Of a stretch of 64,000 nt of DNA, positions 45,375-54,449 are shown piece by piece (position 1 is the stretch's first letter; every line of letters starts with the position of its first letter). The translations under genes were made by a program, and so were the position numbers. The stretch comes from Mongoliimonas terrestris. Lineage in GTDB: Bacteria; Pseudomonadota; Alphaproteobacteria; Rhizobiales; Pleomorphomonadaceae. The stretch lies in the NCBI RefSeq assembly GCF_001927285.1, contig NZ_MSIG01000001.1:434001-498000 (forward strand), given 5' to 3'. Below the pieces are notes generated by a model that was given only the letters and a program-made list of their open reading frames with translations, did not search any database and was not told the origin of the DNA.

Positions 45375-46805
45375 TCAGACCAGCGGGCGCCGGTCCGGCT
45401 GGAGCCAGGGGCGGGCGGCCTCGAAGGCAAGGCCGATCTCGAAAACCGACACGTCGTCGAAGGTCCGGCCGACGATCTGGATGCCGGTCGGCACCCCGTT
45501 CGGGTGGAAGCCGCTCGGCACCGCCAGCACCGGGCAGCGGCTGAGGGTGTTGAACGGCGAAGTCATGCCCCATTCGTCGTCGGTCAGCATCCGCTCCGTG
45601 CCGTTCACCACCACCGGCACCCGGCCGGGCACGAAGTCCGCGGCGACGCTCGGCACCGAGAGGGTCGGGCAGACGAAGGCGTCGAACCGCTCCATGAGCG
45701 GGCCGAAGCTGGCGTACATCATGGATTCAGTCCGCTTGGAGGCGTGGTAGTCGGCCACCGTCGCCTTCAGGGCCATCTCAACATAATCAACGGCATAGTC
45801 GGTCATCAAGGCCCGGTCCGCCGCGAAGTTCGCCGCCATGGTGTTGCCCCAGCCGTGCGCGAAATGCTTCTCCGCCGCCCGGATGATGTCGGTGGTCCAG
45901 CCGAGGTCGACCTCTTCTAGCGTAGCGCCGAGGTCGCGCAGGAGCGACAGCGCATCGAGCGTCGCCGCCCGCACGCCCTCGTCCACCTCGTAGGCGCCAA
46001 GATCCATCGAATAGGCGATGCGCCGCCCCTTCAGCCCATCCGGCGCCGCGGTCGGCACAACCACGGTCTCGGCCACGGTGGCGATGTCCTCCGGATGCCG
46101 GCCGGAGACGACGTTCTGCATGATCGCCACGTCCGCCACCGTCCGGGCCATCACCCCATAATGCCCGTAGGTGTCGAGGTTCGACCCGCGCGGGGCCGGA
46201 TTGCGGCCGTAGGGCGCCTTGTAGCCGACCACCCCGCAGGCGGACGCCGGGATGCGGATGGACCCGCCGATGTCGGACCCGGTCGCGAGCGTCGCCCCGC
46301 CGGTCGCCAGCACCACGCCGGACCCACCCGACGATCCGCCGGGCCCGAAGGCCGGATTCCAGGGATTCCGGGTGACGCCGTAGAGCCGCGAATGGGTGGC
46401 GCCGAGGATGCAGAACTCCGGCACCGTGGTCTTCATGTGGGGGATGGCGCCGGCGTCGACGAGCCGCTCGACCACTGGGGCACTCCGCTGGTCCACCCTG
46501 TCCTTGTGGAGCAGCGACCCGTTCGGCCGGCGGGTGCCGGCGAGCTTGTCGGCCTCCTTGACGGCGAGCGGCAGCCCTTCGAGCGGCCGCGTGGCGCCGC
46601 CCGACCGGTAAAGGGCGTCGGCGGCGGCCGCCGCCGCGCGGGCCGCGTCGTAATAGCGCTCCGCGATGGCGTTGACCGTGGGCTCCACCGCCTCGGCCCG
46701 CGCGATCACCGCCTCCATGAGATCGATCGGCGACAGGCTGCCGTCGCGGAACCGGCCAAGGGCCTCTGCGCCGGACAGATAGGCAAGCGCGACGAGATCG
46801 GTCAT
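45375..46805 (-). CDS. Amidase (amidase-signature family)
   Basis: Hydrolyses a carboxamide. The 476-aa protein has the Ser-Ser-Lys machinery: Lys in EGLPLAVKEADKLAG (about residue 82), cis-Ser in the GGSSGGSG signature (about 156) and nucleophile Ser in ATGSDIGGSIRIPAS (about 180). GGAG 8 nt before ATG 46805 fixes the start. It is followed by the GH3 gene. In this neighbourhood a substrate related to the NitT/TauT-type importer and the flavin monooxygenase is plausible but unproven. Confidence 0.92.
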   Translation of the reverse strand: MTDLVALAYLSGAEALGRFRDGSLSPIDLMEAVIARAEAVEPTVNAIAERYYDAARAAAAAADALYRSGGATRPLEGLPLAVKEADKLAGTRRPNGSLLHKDRVDQRSAPVVERLVDAGAIPHMKTTVPEFCILGATHSRLYGVTRNPWNPAFGPGGSSGGSGVVLATGGATLATGSDIGGSIRIPASACGVVGYKAPYGRNPAPRGSNLDTYGHYGVMARTVADVAIMQNVVSGRHPEDIATVAETVVVPTAAPDGLKGRRIAYSMDLGAYEVDEGVRAATLDALSLLRDLGATLEEVDLGWTTDIIRAAEKHFAHGWGNTMAANFAADRALMTDYAVDYVEMALKATVADYHASKRTESMMYASFGPLMERFDAFVCPTLSVPSVAADFVPGRVPVVVNGTERMLTDDEWGMTSPFNTLSRCPVLAVPSGFHPNGVPTGIQIVGRTFDDVSVFEIGLAFEAARPWLQPDRRPLV

Positions 46806-47013
46806 GGAAATGCTCCGGCTTCGGGCGGACCCGGTCGCGGGCCGCTCTGATCGCCCGCAGCATAGCAACCTTTGGGCCGTCGCGGGCCGGCGGCCACGAG
46901 GCGGGCCTCACCGCGGTCGACGCACCCACGCCCCTGGCCTTCACACCTCAAACCGGCCGAACGGGCGCGCCGCGGCCTTGAAGGGCGGTCGCCATGCCAG
47001 GGTTCGGCATGGA

Positions 47014-47040
47014 AAAGGGCGGGCCTTGGCCCGCCCTTTC
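47014..47040 (-). terminator. Terminator downstream of mucR
   Basis: AAAGGGCGGGCC pairs with GGCCCGCCCTTT (47014-47039, 2-nt loop); on the mucR-sense strand the stem is followed by TTTT. A second hairpin, CCATGCC-N7-GGCATGG (46992-47012), follows directly. Both lie 29 bp past the mucR stop. Confidence 0.75.
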
Positions 47041-47068
47041 GGCGTTTCGACAGTCGATGTCCGGCCGC

Positions 47069-47527
47069 TCAGGCGGCGGTCTTCTTGCGCCCGCGGGTGG
47101 CGGCCACCTTCGGCTCCGGCGCGCGCTTGCGCTGCTGGCCGAGGCCCATGCTCTTGGCGAGCTCCGACCGCGCCGCCGCATAGTTCGGCGCCACCATCGG
47201 ATAATCGGCCGGCAGGTTCCACTTGGAGCGATATTCGTCGGGCGACAGATTGTAGTGCGTGCGCAGATGACGCTTGAGCGACTTGAACTTCTTGCCGTCT
47301 TCCAGGCACACGATGTAGTCGGGCGTGACGGACTTCTTGATGGAGACCGCGGGAGCGAGCGGCTGCGGTTCTGGTTCCACCTCTTTACGCCCCGCCTTCG
47401 ACAGAGCCTGATAGACGCTGCCAATCAGACCGGTCAACTCGGAGACCGGTACTGAATTGTTGCTCACATAGGCTGCAACGATGTCGGCCGCCAGGGCGAT
47501 CGACATGGAATTGGGCTCTTCCGTCAT
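47069..47527 (-). CDS. mucR: MucR/Ros-family zinc-finger transcriptional regulator
   Basis: Global regulator of the Ros/MucR family, 152 aa, known in Rhizobiales for control of exopolysaccharide, motility and cell-cycle genes and for binding AT-rich DNA. The zinc finger is at about residues 78-98: [21 protein letters not shown], in which the second Cys position is Asp as in MucR1/MucR2; then [12 protein letters not shown] and a basic tail. I use ATG 47527 ([21 protein letters not shown]), the family start, rather than the 38-codon upstream extension. The 5' region is AT-rich, consistent with autoregulation. Confidence 0.93.
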   Translation of the reverse strand: MTEEPNSMSIALAADIVAAYVSNNSVPVSELTGLIGSVYQALSKAGRKEVEPEPQPLAPAVSIKKSVTPDYIVCLEDGKKFKSLKRHLRTHYNLSPDEYRSKWNLPADYPMVAPNYAAARSELAKSMGLGQQRKRAPEPKVAATRGRKKTAA

Positions 47528-47873
47528 TATGGGGTGTCCGTAGCTATATTGCGCGCGAAGCAGGGCCTTCGAACAGCAATACAGCACGGAAGAGTAATTC
47601 GACAAGCCCGCGTCGAATTTTTTGTGATTGGCTAGACGCATCCGAATGTGGATGACCTCAGGTGGTTGATTGTTTTTTGGCGACGCGTGCCGAATTGGGC
47701 GGGAACCTTCCCTGTGGCGACCATTGTCCTCAGCGATTACGCCCCCGACACCCGGTCCGACGCGATCTGACAGGTGAATCGCGCAACGGTGCAGTCGGAT
47801 CGCGGCGGGAGGTCGAAAACTCCAGTCTGCGTCAGGACCCGCCGGATCGAAACCGAAGCTCTCGCTGCCTCAT

Positions 47874-47895
47874 GTATTCGCAATTGAGCGAATAC
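47874..47895. promoter_or_regulatory. Operator-like inverted repeat GTATTCGC-N6-GCGAATAC
   Basis: Perfect 8-bp arms with spacer AATTGA, about 80-100 bp upstream of the candidate promoter of the ABC/monooxygenase genes. It could be bound by the TetR regulator encoded at 51676. Another copy was not found in the window. Confidence 0.5.
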
Positions 47896-47948
47896 TCGGC
47901 AAAGAAGCGATTTTCGCCCGTGCCCCGTCCGAAGTCTCCATTTTTCGA

Positions 47949-47978
47949 TTGCTCGTGTTCCTAAGCGAGTGCTTAATA
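47949..47978 (+). promoter_or_regulatory. Candidate promoter of the ABC/monooxygenase genes
   Basis: TTGCTC (47949-47954), 18-nt spacer, TTAATA (47973-47978). This is the best sigma70-like pair in the gap before the binding-protein gene; the -35 element is imperfect. Confidence 0.35.
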
Positions 47979-48098
47979 AAATGACCTTGCCTCGGCCGAC
48001 GTCGGACAGTAACCGGCGCCTGAGAGGTCATCCATATTTGCCGTCATGGCGCGTATCGCACGGCCATGGACTGCCGCTTTTCCTTCCAGGAGACCGGA

Positions 48099-49175
48099 AT
48101 GCGCCTCATGTCTCGGATGTCGACTGCTTTGGCCGCCGCCGCCTTGCTGGTATCCTCGCTCATGACGGCGCCTGCCGCCGCCCAGCAGAAGGACTTCAAG
48201 ATCGCGTTCGCCACCTACATTGGCTACGAGCCGCTGCGTTGGATGAACCACTCGGGCGTCCTGAAGAAGTGGGCCGACAAGTACGGCATCACGATCGAGG
48301 TCATGATCGTGAACGACTACGTGGCCGGCATGACCCAGTTCACCGCCGGCGAGATCGACGCCTACGCCACCACCAGCCTCGACGCATTGACCATGCCGGC
48401 GGCCGGTGGGGTGGAGACCTCCATCTTCCTGACCACCAGCTTCTCCGACGGCAACGACCAGATCATCTCCAAGACCGCCAAGACCATGAAGGATCTGGCG
48501 GGCCAGACCGTCTGGGTGATGCAGTTCACCATCCAGCACTATCTTCTCCAGCGCGCGCTTTCGATCAACGGCATGCCGCTCGATTCGATCACGGCAAGCA
48601 ACCTCTCCGACGCGGACCAGTCGGCCGCCTATGTGGCCCGGCCGGAGATCGAGCATATCGTCACCTACAAGCCGGTGTCGCAGGCGATGATGGAGAGCGT
48701 GCCGTCCTCCACCGAGGTGTTCAACTCCGCCTCCATTCCGGAGGAGATCATGGACATCCTGATCGCCCGCACGGAGACGCTGGAAGCCTCGCCCGAGTTC
48801 GCCAAGGCGGTGACCGGCGCCTGGTACGAGACCATGGCTCTCCTGAAGGACCCGGCGAAGGCCGGCGAGGTGAAGACCTTCATGGCGAGCGCCCTTGCCA
48901 CCGACCTGCCGGGCCTGGAAAGCCAGTTCGCCACCACGCGCTTCATGCTGCCGGCGGAGGCCCACACGGCGCTGACCAATGCCAAGCTGAAGGAGACGTT
49001 CACCTACATCCGTGACTTCGCCTTCGAGAGCGGCCTCTTCGGCCAGAGCGCCCGCACCATCGACGACATCGTCGGCACCAAGTTCGCCGACGGCAGCGTG
49101 CTCGGCGACGACGCCAACGTGATGCTCCACGTGGACGACCGCTTCACCAAGATGGCGATGGACGGCGCGCTCTAG
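48099..49175 (+). CDS. ABC transporter substrate-binding protein (NitT/TauT type)
   Basis: Periplasmic binding protein of 358 aa. Sec signal at residues 1-31 (LAAAALLVSSLMTAPAAAQQ), then KIAFATYIGYEPLRWMNHSG and MTQFTAGEIDAYATTSLDAL, similar to the putative urea or amide-binding proteins of the taurine/nitrate class. AGGAG 7 nt before ATG 48099 fixes the start. It opens a rightward set with the flavin monooxygenase and permease genes; its ATPase is probably the one at 40179. The ligand is unknown. Confidence 0.88.
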   Translation: MRLMSRMSTALAAAALLVSSLMTAPAAAQQKDFKIAFATYIGYEPLRWMNHSGVLKKWADKYGITIEVMIVNDYVAGMTQFTAGEIDAYATTSLDALTMPAAGGVETSIFLTTSFSDGNDQIISKTAKTMKDLAGQTVWVMQFTIQHYLLQRALSINGMPLDSITASNLSDADQSAAYVARPEIEHIVTYKPVSQAMMESVPSSTEVFNSASIPEEIMDILIARTETLEASPEFAKAVTGAWYETMALLKDPAKAGEVKTFMASALATDLPGLESQFATTRFMLPAEAHTALTNAKLKETFTYIRDFAFESGLFGQSARTIDDIVGTKFADGSVLGDDANVMLHVDDRFTKMAMDGAL

Positions 49176-49327
49176 GCTCCCCTCCGACCGACGCCCACCG
49201 GAACCGGCGAGGGCCGGGATGGACCGGCGGGCGCCACCGCCCCTCGTCCCTTCACGACGCGCGCACCGGCCCGCCTCCTGGCGGACCGCAACAATCTCCG
49301 ACGTCTCAATCTCCAAGAGGATACGCC

Positions 49328-50629
49328 ATGGCCAAGCCGTTTCACCTTGCCTGGTTCATGAACTTCTCCGTCGACGAATGGAACACGCCGTTCGCGTCCG
49401 GCGGAAAACCCTGGACCGGCCAGTTCTACATCGACATGGCCAAGAGCATGGAGCGGGCCTGCTTCGACTACATCATGATCGAAGACACGCTGATGATCTC
49501 CGATGCCTACGGCGGCTCGATGGAGGCCTACCTCAAGTATGCCCTGATGGGACCGAAGGGCGACCCGGCGCCGCTCGCGGCGCTGATCGCCAACCACACG
49601 TCCAAGATGGGCGTGGTGGCGACGCTCTCCACCATGGCCTACCCGCCCTTCATGCTCGCACGGCTCTGCGCCACCCTCGACAACATCGCCGAGGGCCGGT
49701 TCGGCTGGAACATCGTGACGAGCGGCGAGAACCACGCCGCCCAGAACTTCGGCATGGACGAACTGCCGCCGCGCCAGGCGCGCTACGACATGGCCGACGA
49801 GTATGTGCAGCTGGTCAAGCAGCTGTGGGGCAGCTGGGAGCCCGGCGCCGTGGTGCTGGACCGCGAGACCGACACCTACGCGGACTACACCAAGGTCAAG
49901 CCGATCAACTTCGAGGGCAAGTATTTCAAGTCGCGCGGTCCGCTCAACTGCGTGCCGCCGGTGCAGGGCCGGCCGGCCTTCGTGCAGGCGGGCGGCTCGC
50001 CCCGCGGCCGGCAGTTCGCCGCCGAGACCGCCGACTCCATCATCGCCGCGGCGAGCGGCGTGGAGGCCATGAAGGAGTACCGCGACGACATCCGCAAGCG
50101 CGCGGCCGCCTCCGGCCGCGACCCGGACGAGGTGAAGGTCTTCTTCATCGTGCAGCCCATCCTCGGCGAGACAGACGCGGAGGCGAAGGAGAAGTTCGAC
50201 CGCTACGTGGGCTCGCCCTCCTACATCGCCAAGACGCTGTCGGTGATCGCCTCGGTGACCGACATCGACTTCTCCCAGTTCGACCTCGACAAGGAATTGC
50301 CGCCGCTCACCACCAACGGCGAGCAGGGCTCCCTCAATGCCTTCGCCCAGTGGGGCAGCGGCAAGACGTTGCGCCAACTGACGATCGAGAACGCCACCTG
50401 GGGCCTTGAAGGCGTGGTCGGCACGCCGGAGACCGTGGCGGACCGCATGGCCGGCGTGATGGAGGAGGTGGGCGGCGACGGTTTCCTGATCACCTCGCCC
50501 TTCCAGCGCGTCAGCCGGCAATACATCAACGAGGTCTGCGAGGGCCTTGTCCCCGCCCTGCAGCGCCGCGGCGTGACGCGCACCGCCTACACCAAGTCGA
50601 CCCTCCGCGACACGCTGAAGGAGTTCTGA
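49328..50629 (+). CDS. LLM-class flavin-dependent monooxygenase (NtaA/SnaA/DszA type)
   Basis: Bacterial-luciferase-fold monooxygenase of 433 aa using reduced FMN from a separate reductase. Seen: HLAWFMNFSVDEWNTPF at the N-terminus, MGVVATLSTMAYPPFMLARLCATLDNIAEGRFGWNIVTSGE region (key: LDNIAEGRFGWNIVTS), and GRPAFVQAGGSPRGRQFAAE, which are usual for this subgroup that oxidises chelators, sulfur compounds or pyrimidine rings (RutA is a relative). AGAGGA precedes ATG. It lies between binding protein and permease genes, so its substrate is probably what the importer brings in. No flavin reductase gene is nearby. Confidence 0.92.
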   Translation: MAKPFHLAWFMNFSVDEWNTPFASGGKPWTGQFYIDMAKSMERACFDYIMIEDTLMISDAYGGSMEAYLKYALMGPKGDPAPLAALIANHTSKMGVVATLSTMAYPPFMLARLCATLDNIAEGRFGWNIVTSGENHAAQNFGMDELPPRQARYDMADEYVQLVKQLWGSWEPGAVVLDRETDTYADYTKVKPINFEGKYFKSRGPLNCVPPVQGRPAFVQAGGSPRGRQFAAETADSIIAAASGVEAMKEYRDDIRKRAAASGRDPDEVKVFFIVQPILGETDAEAKEKFDRYVGSPSYIAKTLSVIASVTDIDFSQFDLDKELPPLTTNGEQGSLNAFAQWGSGKTLRQLTIENATWGLEGVVGTPETVADRMAGVMEEVGGDGFLITSPFQRVSRQYINEVCEGLVPALQRRGVTRTAYTKSTLRDTLKEF

Positions 50630-50778
50630 CCGGCGAAGGCCACGGTCGCCGGTGCGCCCGGCGGCCGTGGCCCGGTTCATGCAAAGTCACCGAACGTGCA
50701 GAGCCAACGGCACGGACGGGGTTCCGGCCGGCGTGCGGTTCGGAACCCGCACGGGGTCCGTCGGGGTAAGGAGAACGC

Positions 50779-51597
50779 ATGCGGCGCATCATCAACCACC
50801 ACCCGAGCCGGGCCGGTGCCGTCGTGGCCGGGATCGTTCCGATCGTGGTCATGCTCGCGCTCTACTTCTCCGCCTCGGCCGAGCGGCTGGCGGAGAATCC
50901 GCGCGACAAGCTGATGCCGGGCCTTTCCCAGATCTGGGACGCCATCCTGCTGATGGCCGTGCAGGTGGATGTGGCGACCGGACAGATCCTCCTCTGGTCC
51001 GACACGCTGGTCAGCCTCGGGCGGCTCCTGTCCAGCATGGCCATCTCCACCGCCATCGGCCTGGTGGTCGGCGTGCTCGTCGGCTTCATCCCGCACCTGA
51101 GGGCGGCCTTCTCGCCGCTTCTCAGCATCCTGTCGCTCATCCCGCCGCTCGCCATCCTGCCCATCCTCTTCATCGTGTTCGGGCTCGGCGAGGTCTCCAA
51201 GGTGGTGCTGATCGTGATCGGCATCGCGCCCTATCTGGTCCGCGACGTGGCGCTCCAGGTGGTCCAGATCCCGCGCGAGCAGATCATCAAGGCGCAGACC
51301 CTCGGGGCCTCCACCTGGCACATGATCATGCACGTGGTGGTGCCCCAGGTGATGCCGCGGCTCCTGGCCTCGCTGCGCCTGTCGCTCGGGGGCGGCTGGC
51401 TCTTCCTCATCTCGGCGGAGGCCATCGCCAGCGACAGCGGGCTCGGCTACCGGCTGTTCCTGGTGCGGCGGTATCTCGCCATGGACATCATCCTGACCTA
51501 TGTGGCCTGGATCACCCTGCTGGCCTTCCTGGCGGACTATGGGCTGAAATACCTGACCGCCCGGTGGTATCCCTGGTCGACCCAGACCGAGGGTTGA
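50779..51597 (+). CDS. ABC transporter permease (NitT/TauT type)
   Basis: Inner-membrane permease of 272 aa with about six helices, first at AGIVPIVVMLALYFSASAE. The EAA-type loop is REQIIKAQTLGASTWHMIMH (about residue 174). AAGGAGAACGC precedes the start. It is 149 bp downstream of the monooxygenase gene and belongs with the binding protein at 48099 and, most likely, the distant ATPase at 40179. Confidence 0.92.
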   Translation: MRRIINHHPSRAGAVVAGIVPIVVMLALYFSASAERLAENPRDKLMPGLSQIWDAILLMAVQVDVATGQILLWSDTLVSLGRLLSSMAISTAIGLVVGVLVGFIPHLRAAFSPLLSILSLIPPLAILPILFIVFGLGEVSKVVLIVIGIAPYLVRDVALQVVQIPREQIIKAQTLGASTWHMIMHVVVPQVMPRLLASLRLSLGGGWLFLISAEAIASDSGLGYRLFLVRRYLAMDIILTYVAWITLLAFLADYGLKYLTARWYPWSTQTEG

Positions 51598-51675
51598 CCG
51601 CGACGCGGCGGGATGTGGAGATCTCCGCCCCCGCCGCATTCGGCCGGCGCCGGACCCGACGAGCAGGAAACGATC

Positions 51676-52398
51676 GTGGCTGATCCTTCGCGTGCCTCCC
51701 CTCTTCGCAAGCCGCCCGCCGGACCGCCGGATCCGGCGGAGCCCATCTCCTTGCGAAAGCCGCGTGGCCGCAAGCCGAAGCCCTCGGAGGGCAGCGACCC
51801 CGGACCGCCGTCCACCAGCGCCGCCGCCATTCTGGACGCCGCGCTCGGGCTGATCGCGTCGCGGACCTATTCCACCGTGACCGTGAAGGACATCGCCGCG
51901 GCGGCCGACGTCAACGTGGCGCTGATCTACTACTACTACGCCAGCAAGGAGAACCTCTTCCTCTCCATTCTCAACGCCATGCTGGGGCAGGCTGCCGATC
52001 GGTTCCGCGGCCTGACCGCGGAGGGCATCGCCCCCGACCGGGCGCTGGCGCTCTGGGCGGACGTGCACGCGGACCAGTTCGTCAACATCCAGCGCTTCCT
52101 GAAGCTTTGCCTCGACTATGCCAACAGCCTGGAGCGCACCCCCGTGGTGGACCGAGTGATCAACGGCTACTACGAGCACGAGGAGAGCATCCTGCGCTCC
52201 ATCATCCAGGCGGGGATCCAGCAGGGTGTGTTCCGCAAGGTGGACGTCTACCAGGCGGTTCGGCTGGCCTCCGCCATGATCGACGGCATCCTGATCCGCC
52301 AAGTGGTAACGCCGGGCGGCGACCCGCGCCGCGAGATCGCGGCCGCCTACCGTTTCCTTCTCGACCACCTGACCCGACCGGACGACGCCAACGGTTGA
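51676..52398 (+). CDS. TetR-family transcriptional regulator
   Basis: A 240-aa regulator. After a basic, Pro-rich N-terminus (about 1-45, RKPRGRKPKPSEG) comes the HTH with SAAAILDAALGLIASRTYST and VKDIAAAADVNVALIYYYYASKENLF (key: AAADVNVALIYYYYASKENL). I prefer GTG 51676, preceded by AGGAAA; an ATG at 51613 has no spacing to a Shine-Dalgarno. It follows the permease by 78 bp and is the likely local regulator; the inverted repeat at 47874 is a candidate target. Confidence 0.85.
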   Translation: MADPSRASPLRKPPAGPPDPAEPISLRKPRGRKPKPSEGSDPGPPSTSAAAILDAALGLIASRTYSTVTVKDIAAAADVNVALIYYYYASKENLFLSILNAMLGQAADRFRGLTAEGIAPDRALALWADVHADQFVNIQRFLKLCLDYANSLERTPVVDRVINGYYEHEESILRSIIQAGIQQGVFRKVDVYQAVRLASAMIDGILIRQVVTPGGDPRREIAAAYRFLLDHLTRPDDANG

Positions 52399-52414
52399 AC
52401 GGCCGCGTGCGGCG

Positions 52415-53806
52415 TCAGGCGGCGACCGGCGCACCGTCGGCGCGCGCGAGCGCGGCCTCCAGGGCGGCAAAGCACGCCGGGTCGATGGCCATGCCCACGT
52501 CGGCGCGCATGATCGAAAGGGCGGCGGACACCGGCATGGCGGCGCGGTAGGGCCGGTCGGCGGTGAGGGCGTCGAAAATGTCCGCCACCATCAGGATGCG
52601 GCTCTCCAGGCTGATCGCCGTGCCGGCAAGGCCCTTCGGATAGCCCGTTCCGTCCAGCCGCTCGTGGTGGGCCGCGGCCACGTCGGCCATGTCCCGGAAC
52701 GCGCCGATCCGGCCGAGTATGGCCTCCGTCAGCGCCGCGTGCCGCTTCAGCGCCGCCCATTCATCCGCGTCGGGGCGCCCCGGCTTATCCAGGATGCTGT
52801 TGCTGACGCCGAGCTTGCCGATGTCGTGCAGAAGCGCGGCGCGCCGCAGCCAGCGCCGGTGGGCCGTGCCGAGCCCGAGCGCCTCGCCCACAAGGTCGGC
52901 GAATACGGCCACGCGCCGGCTGTGGCCGTGGGTAAAGGGGCTCTTGCTGTCGATGACCTCGGCGAAGGCATCGGCGATGTCGTCCAGATAGGCCTCGTCC
53001 ACCACCCGCACGGCGGTGACGGGGGCGAGCGCCCTGACCCGGCGCTCGATGTCCGGCGCGTCGAGTGCTTCGAAGAAGCCCGTGTCCACCGCCACCGCGC
53101 AGGCGGCATCCACCACGGCGGGATCGAACCAGGTGCCGCGCCGGGCCTTTATCTCCCGCAAGGCCGCTTCCGGCCCGGCGCTCACCCGGAACACGTCCAC
53201 CACCTGGGCGAGGAGCGCGATGCGCGCGGTGATCGGAATGGCGTCGCCGGCCAGACCGTCCGGCCGTCCGGCGCCGTTCCAGTGTTCGTCGAGCGCCTGG
53301 ATGCCCGCCGCCACCGCTTCGGAGAAGTGCATCTGTCGGGCGATCTTGGCACCGCGCTGGCAGCGGGTCTCGATCAGCTCGCGGGCGATCTCGCCGCCGT
53401 TCTGCAGGATGGTCACGATGGCCCGGAATCGTTGGGCGAGGCTGACCGACAGGCCGGTGTGGTTGATCACGAAGCGCAGCGCCGCCGGCAGACTGCCGTC
53501 GATGGTCTTGAAGTCCCGCTTGAAGGCAAGATCGTCGGTCAGGTAGAGCGTGCAGATCCGCGCCGCGTTGCTGCTGCAGCCAAGGTCCTTCAGGATGAGC
53601 GTGTAGTAGAGATCGCCGAGCGTGCGCTGGTCCAGACCGAGGGCGCGGCCGACGTGCATGCCGATCCAGCAGACCCGGACGCAGTGGCCCGGCGGCTGAC
53701 CTTCCGTCAGGTCGAGGGCGTGGCTGAGCGCGGCGAGCAGTTCCGCAAGGTCGACCGCGATTGCGCCGGCTGCCGCTTCGCGCTCCAGGAACCGGGATGT
53801 GGACAT
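52415..53806 (-). CDS. Tandem HD / HD-GYP domain protein
   Basis: A 463-aa protein with two related halves. The C-terminal half is a normal HD-GYP phosphodiesterase with His327-Asp328 in LLHDIGKLG and DGTGYPKGL at 385-393. The N-terminal half has the same layout but with degenerate motifs: LKDLGC (73-77) in place of HDxGK and NGAGRPDGL (177-185) in place of the GYP loop, so it is probably a non-catalytic or sensory domain. The start at 53806 is the first Met after an open frame that would otherwise read through the tRNA gene. No receiver domain is present. Confidence 0.9.
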   Translation of the reverse strand: MSTSRFLEREAAAGAIAVDLAELLAALSHALDLTEGQPPGHCVRVCWIGMHVGRALGLDQRTLGDLYYTLILKDLGCSSNAARICTLYLTDDLAFKRDFKTIDGSLPAALRFVINHTGLSVSLAQRFRAIVTILQNGGEIARELIETRCQRGAKIARQMHFSEAVAAGIQALDEHWNGAGRPDGLAGDAIPITARIALLAQVVDVFRVSAGPEAALREIKARRGTWFDPAVVDAACAVAVDTGFFEALDAPDIERRVRALAPVTAVRVVDEAYLDDIADAFAEVIDSKSPFTHGHSRRVAVFADLVGEALGLGTAHRRWLRRAALLHDIGKLGVSNSILDKPGRPDADEWAALKRHAALTEAILGRIGAFRDMADVAAAHHERLDGTGYPKGLAGTAISLESRILMVADIFDALTADRPYRAAMPVSAALSIMRADVGMAIDPACFAALEAALARADGAPVAA

Positions 53807-54147
53807 CGGGCACCATCTGCTTCGCCGCGCGCACCATCCATCGCGCGCCGCACCGATCACGCCAGACCATCGGTAAAGGTTCGGTTCCGATCGGGAACGA
53901 ACGCGGGGCGGGAACCCCACGTCGCGCCGAAACGCCGCCCCGCCGGCGCGTTCGACTGCTGGGCGGACCGCCTGCGGCCCGGCGGCACCCCGCCGCCCCG
54001 TCCGCCATCGTCGTTCACGGGCCACCACCACCCGGCCCCGGCCGATCCGGCTTCGATCATCACCGTCCCGTAGACTTCCCCCTTTGCGATCCGTCCAAGA
54101 CGCGTTATACGGAACCCATCCGCCGATGCGCCCCATCGGTCCGCGCT
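53807..54147. other. Gap upstream of the tandem HD-GYP gene and of tRNA-Arg
   Basis: 341 bp without a convincing gene. It must hold the leftward promoter of the HD-GYP gene, which I cannot place. The rightward tRNA promoter is probably the -10 hexamer TTATAC at 54105-54110 with TTGCGA 15 nt upstream. Confidence 0.4.
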
Positions 54148-54224
54148 GCACCCGTAGCTCAGCTGGATAGAGTGCTGCCCTCCGAAGGCAGAGGTCACAG
54201 GTTCGAATCCTGTCGGGTGCGCCA
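54148..54224 (+). tRNA. tRNA-Arg, anticodon CCG
   Basis: 77 nt with encoded CCA. Acceptor GCACCCG pairs with CGGGTGC; D arm GCTCAGCTGGATAGAGT; anticodon stem CTGCC/GGCAG with loop CTCCGAA, anticodon CCG; T arm ACAGGTTCGAATCCTGT. A TTATAC -10 element lies about 37 bp upstream. Confidence 0.97.
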
Positions 54225-54449
54225 AATTCCGATGACTTAGCAGAACCGTCCGCCTCCGAACGCATAACGGCCGATGGAGGCTATGCCCTCATTGTTCCCG
54301 TCTCGCGTTCCGCTGCGCGTTCGGCGACAGGCGCAGGCGGAAAGGCCCTGGCGCGCCCGCCTCACACGCACCTCGGCGGTGTTCCTGAGGACGGCGGTTT
54401 GTGCGCGCGGGGCACTTTCGGTGCCCGCGCCGCGGTCCCGGCCGGTGGC

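Larger units (their letters stand above)
47642..48098. other. Regulatory gap between mucR and the substrate-binding-protein gene
   Basis: 457 bp with no convincing gene and lower GC than the rest of the window. It holds the inverted repeat at 47874-47895 and a candidate promoter at 47949-47978. T-rich runs near 47665 and 47940 would suit MucR-type binding. Confidence 0.5.

Noticed and set aside
49328..50629. RutA (pyrimidine monooxygenase)
   Set aside because: Same superfamily, but no rutB-rutF neighbours and RidA is 8 kb away; kept as a general LLM monooxygenase.
53807..54265. Upstream extension of the tandem HD-GYP frame
   Set aside because: It would translate through the tRNA-Arg gene; the conserved protein starts at 53806.
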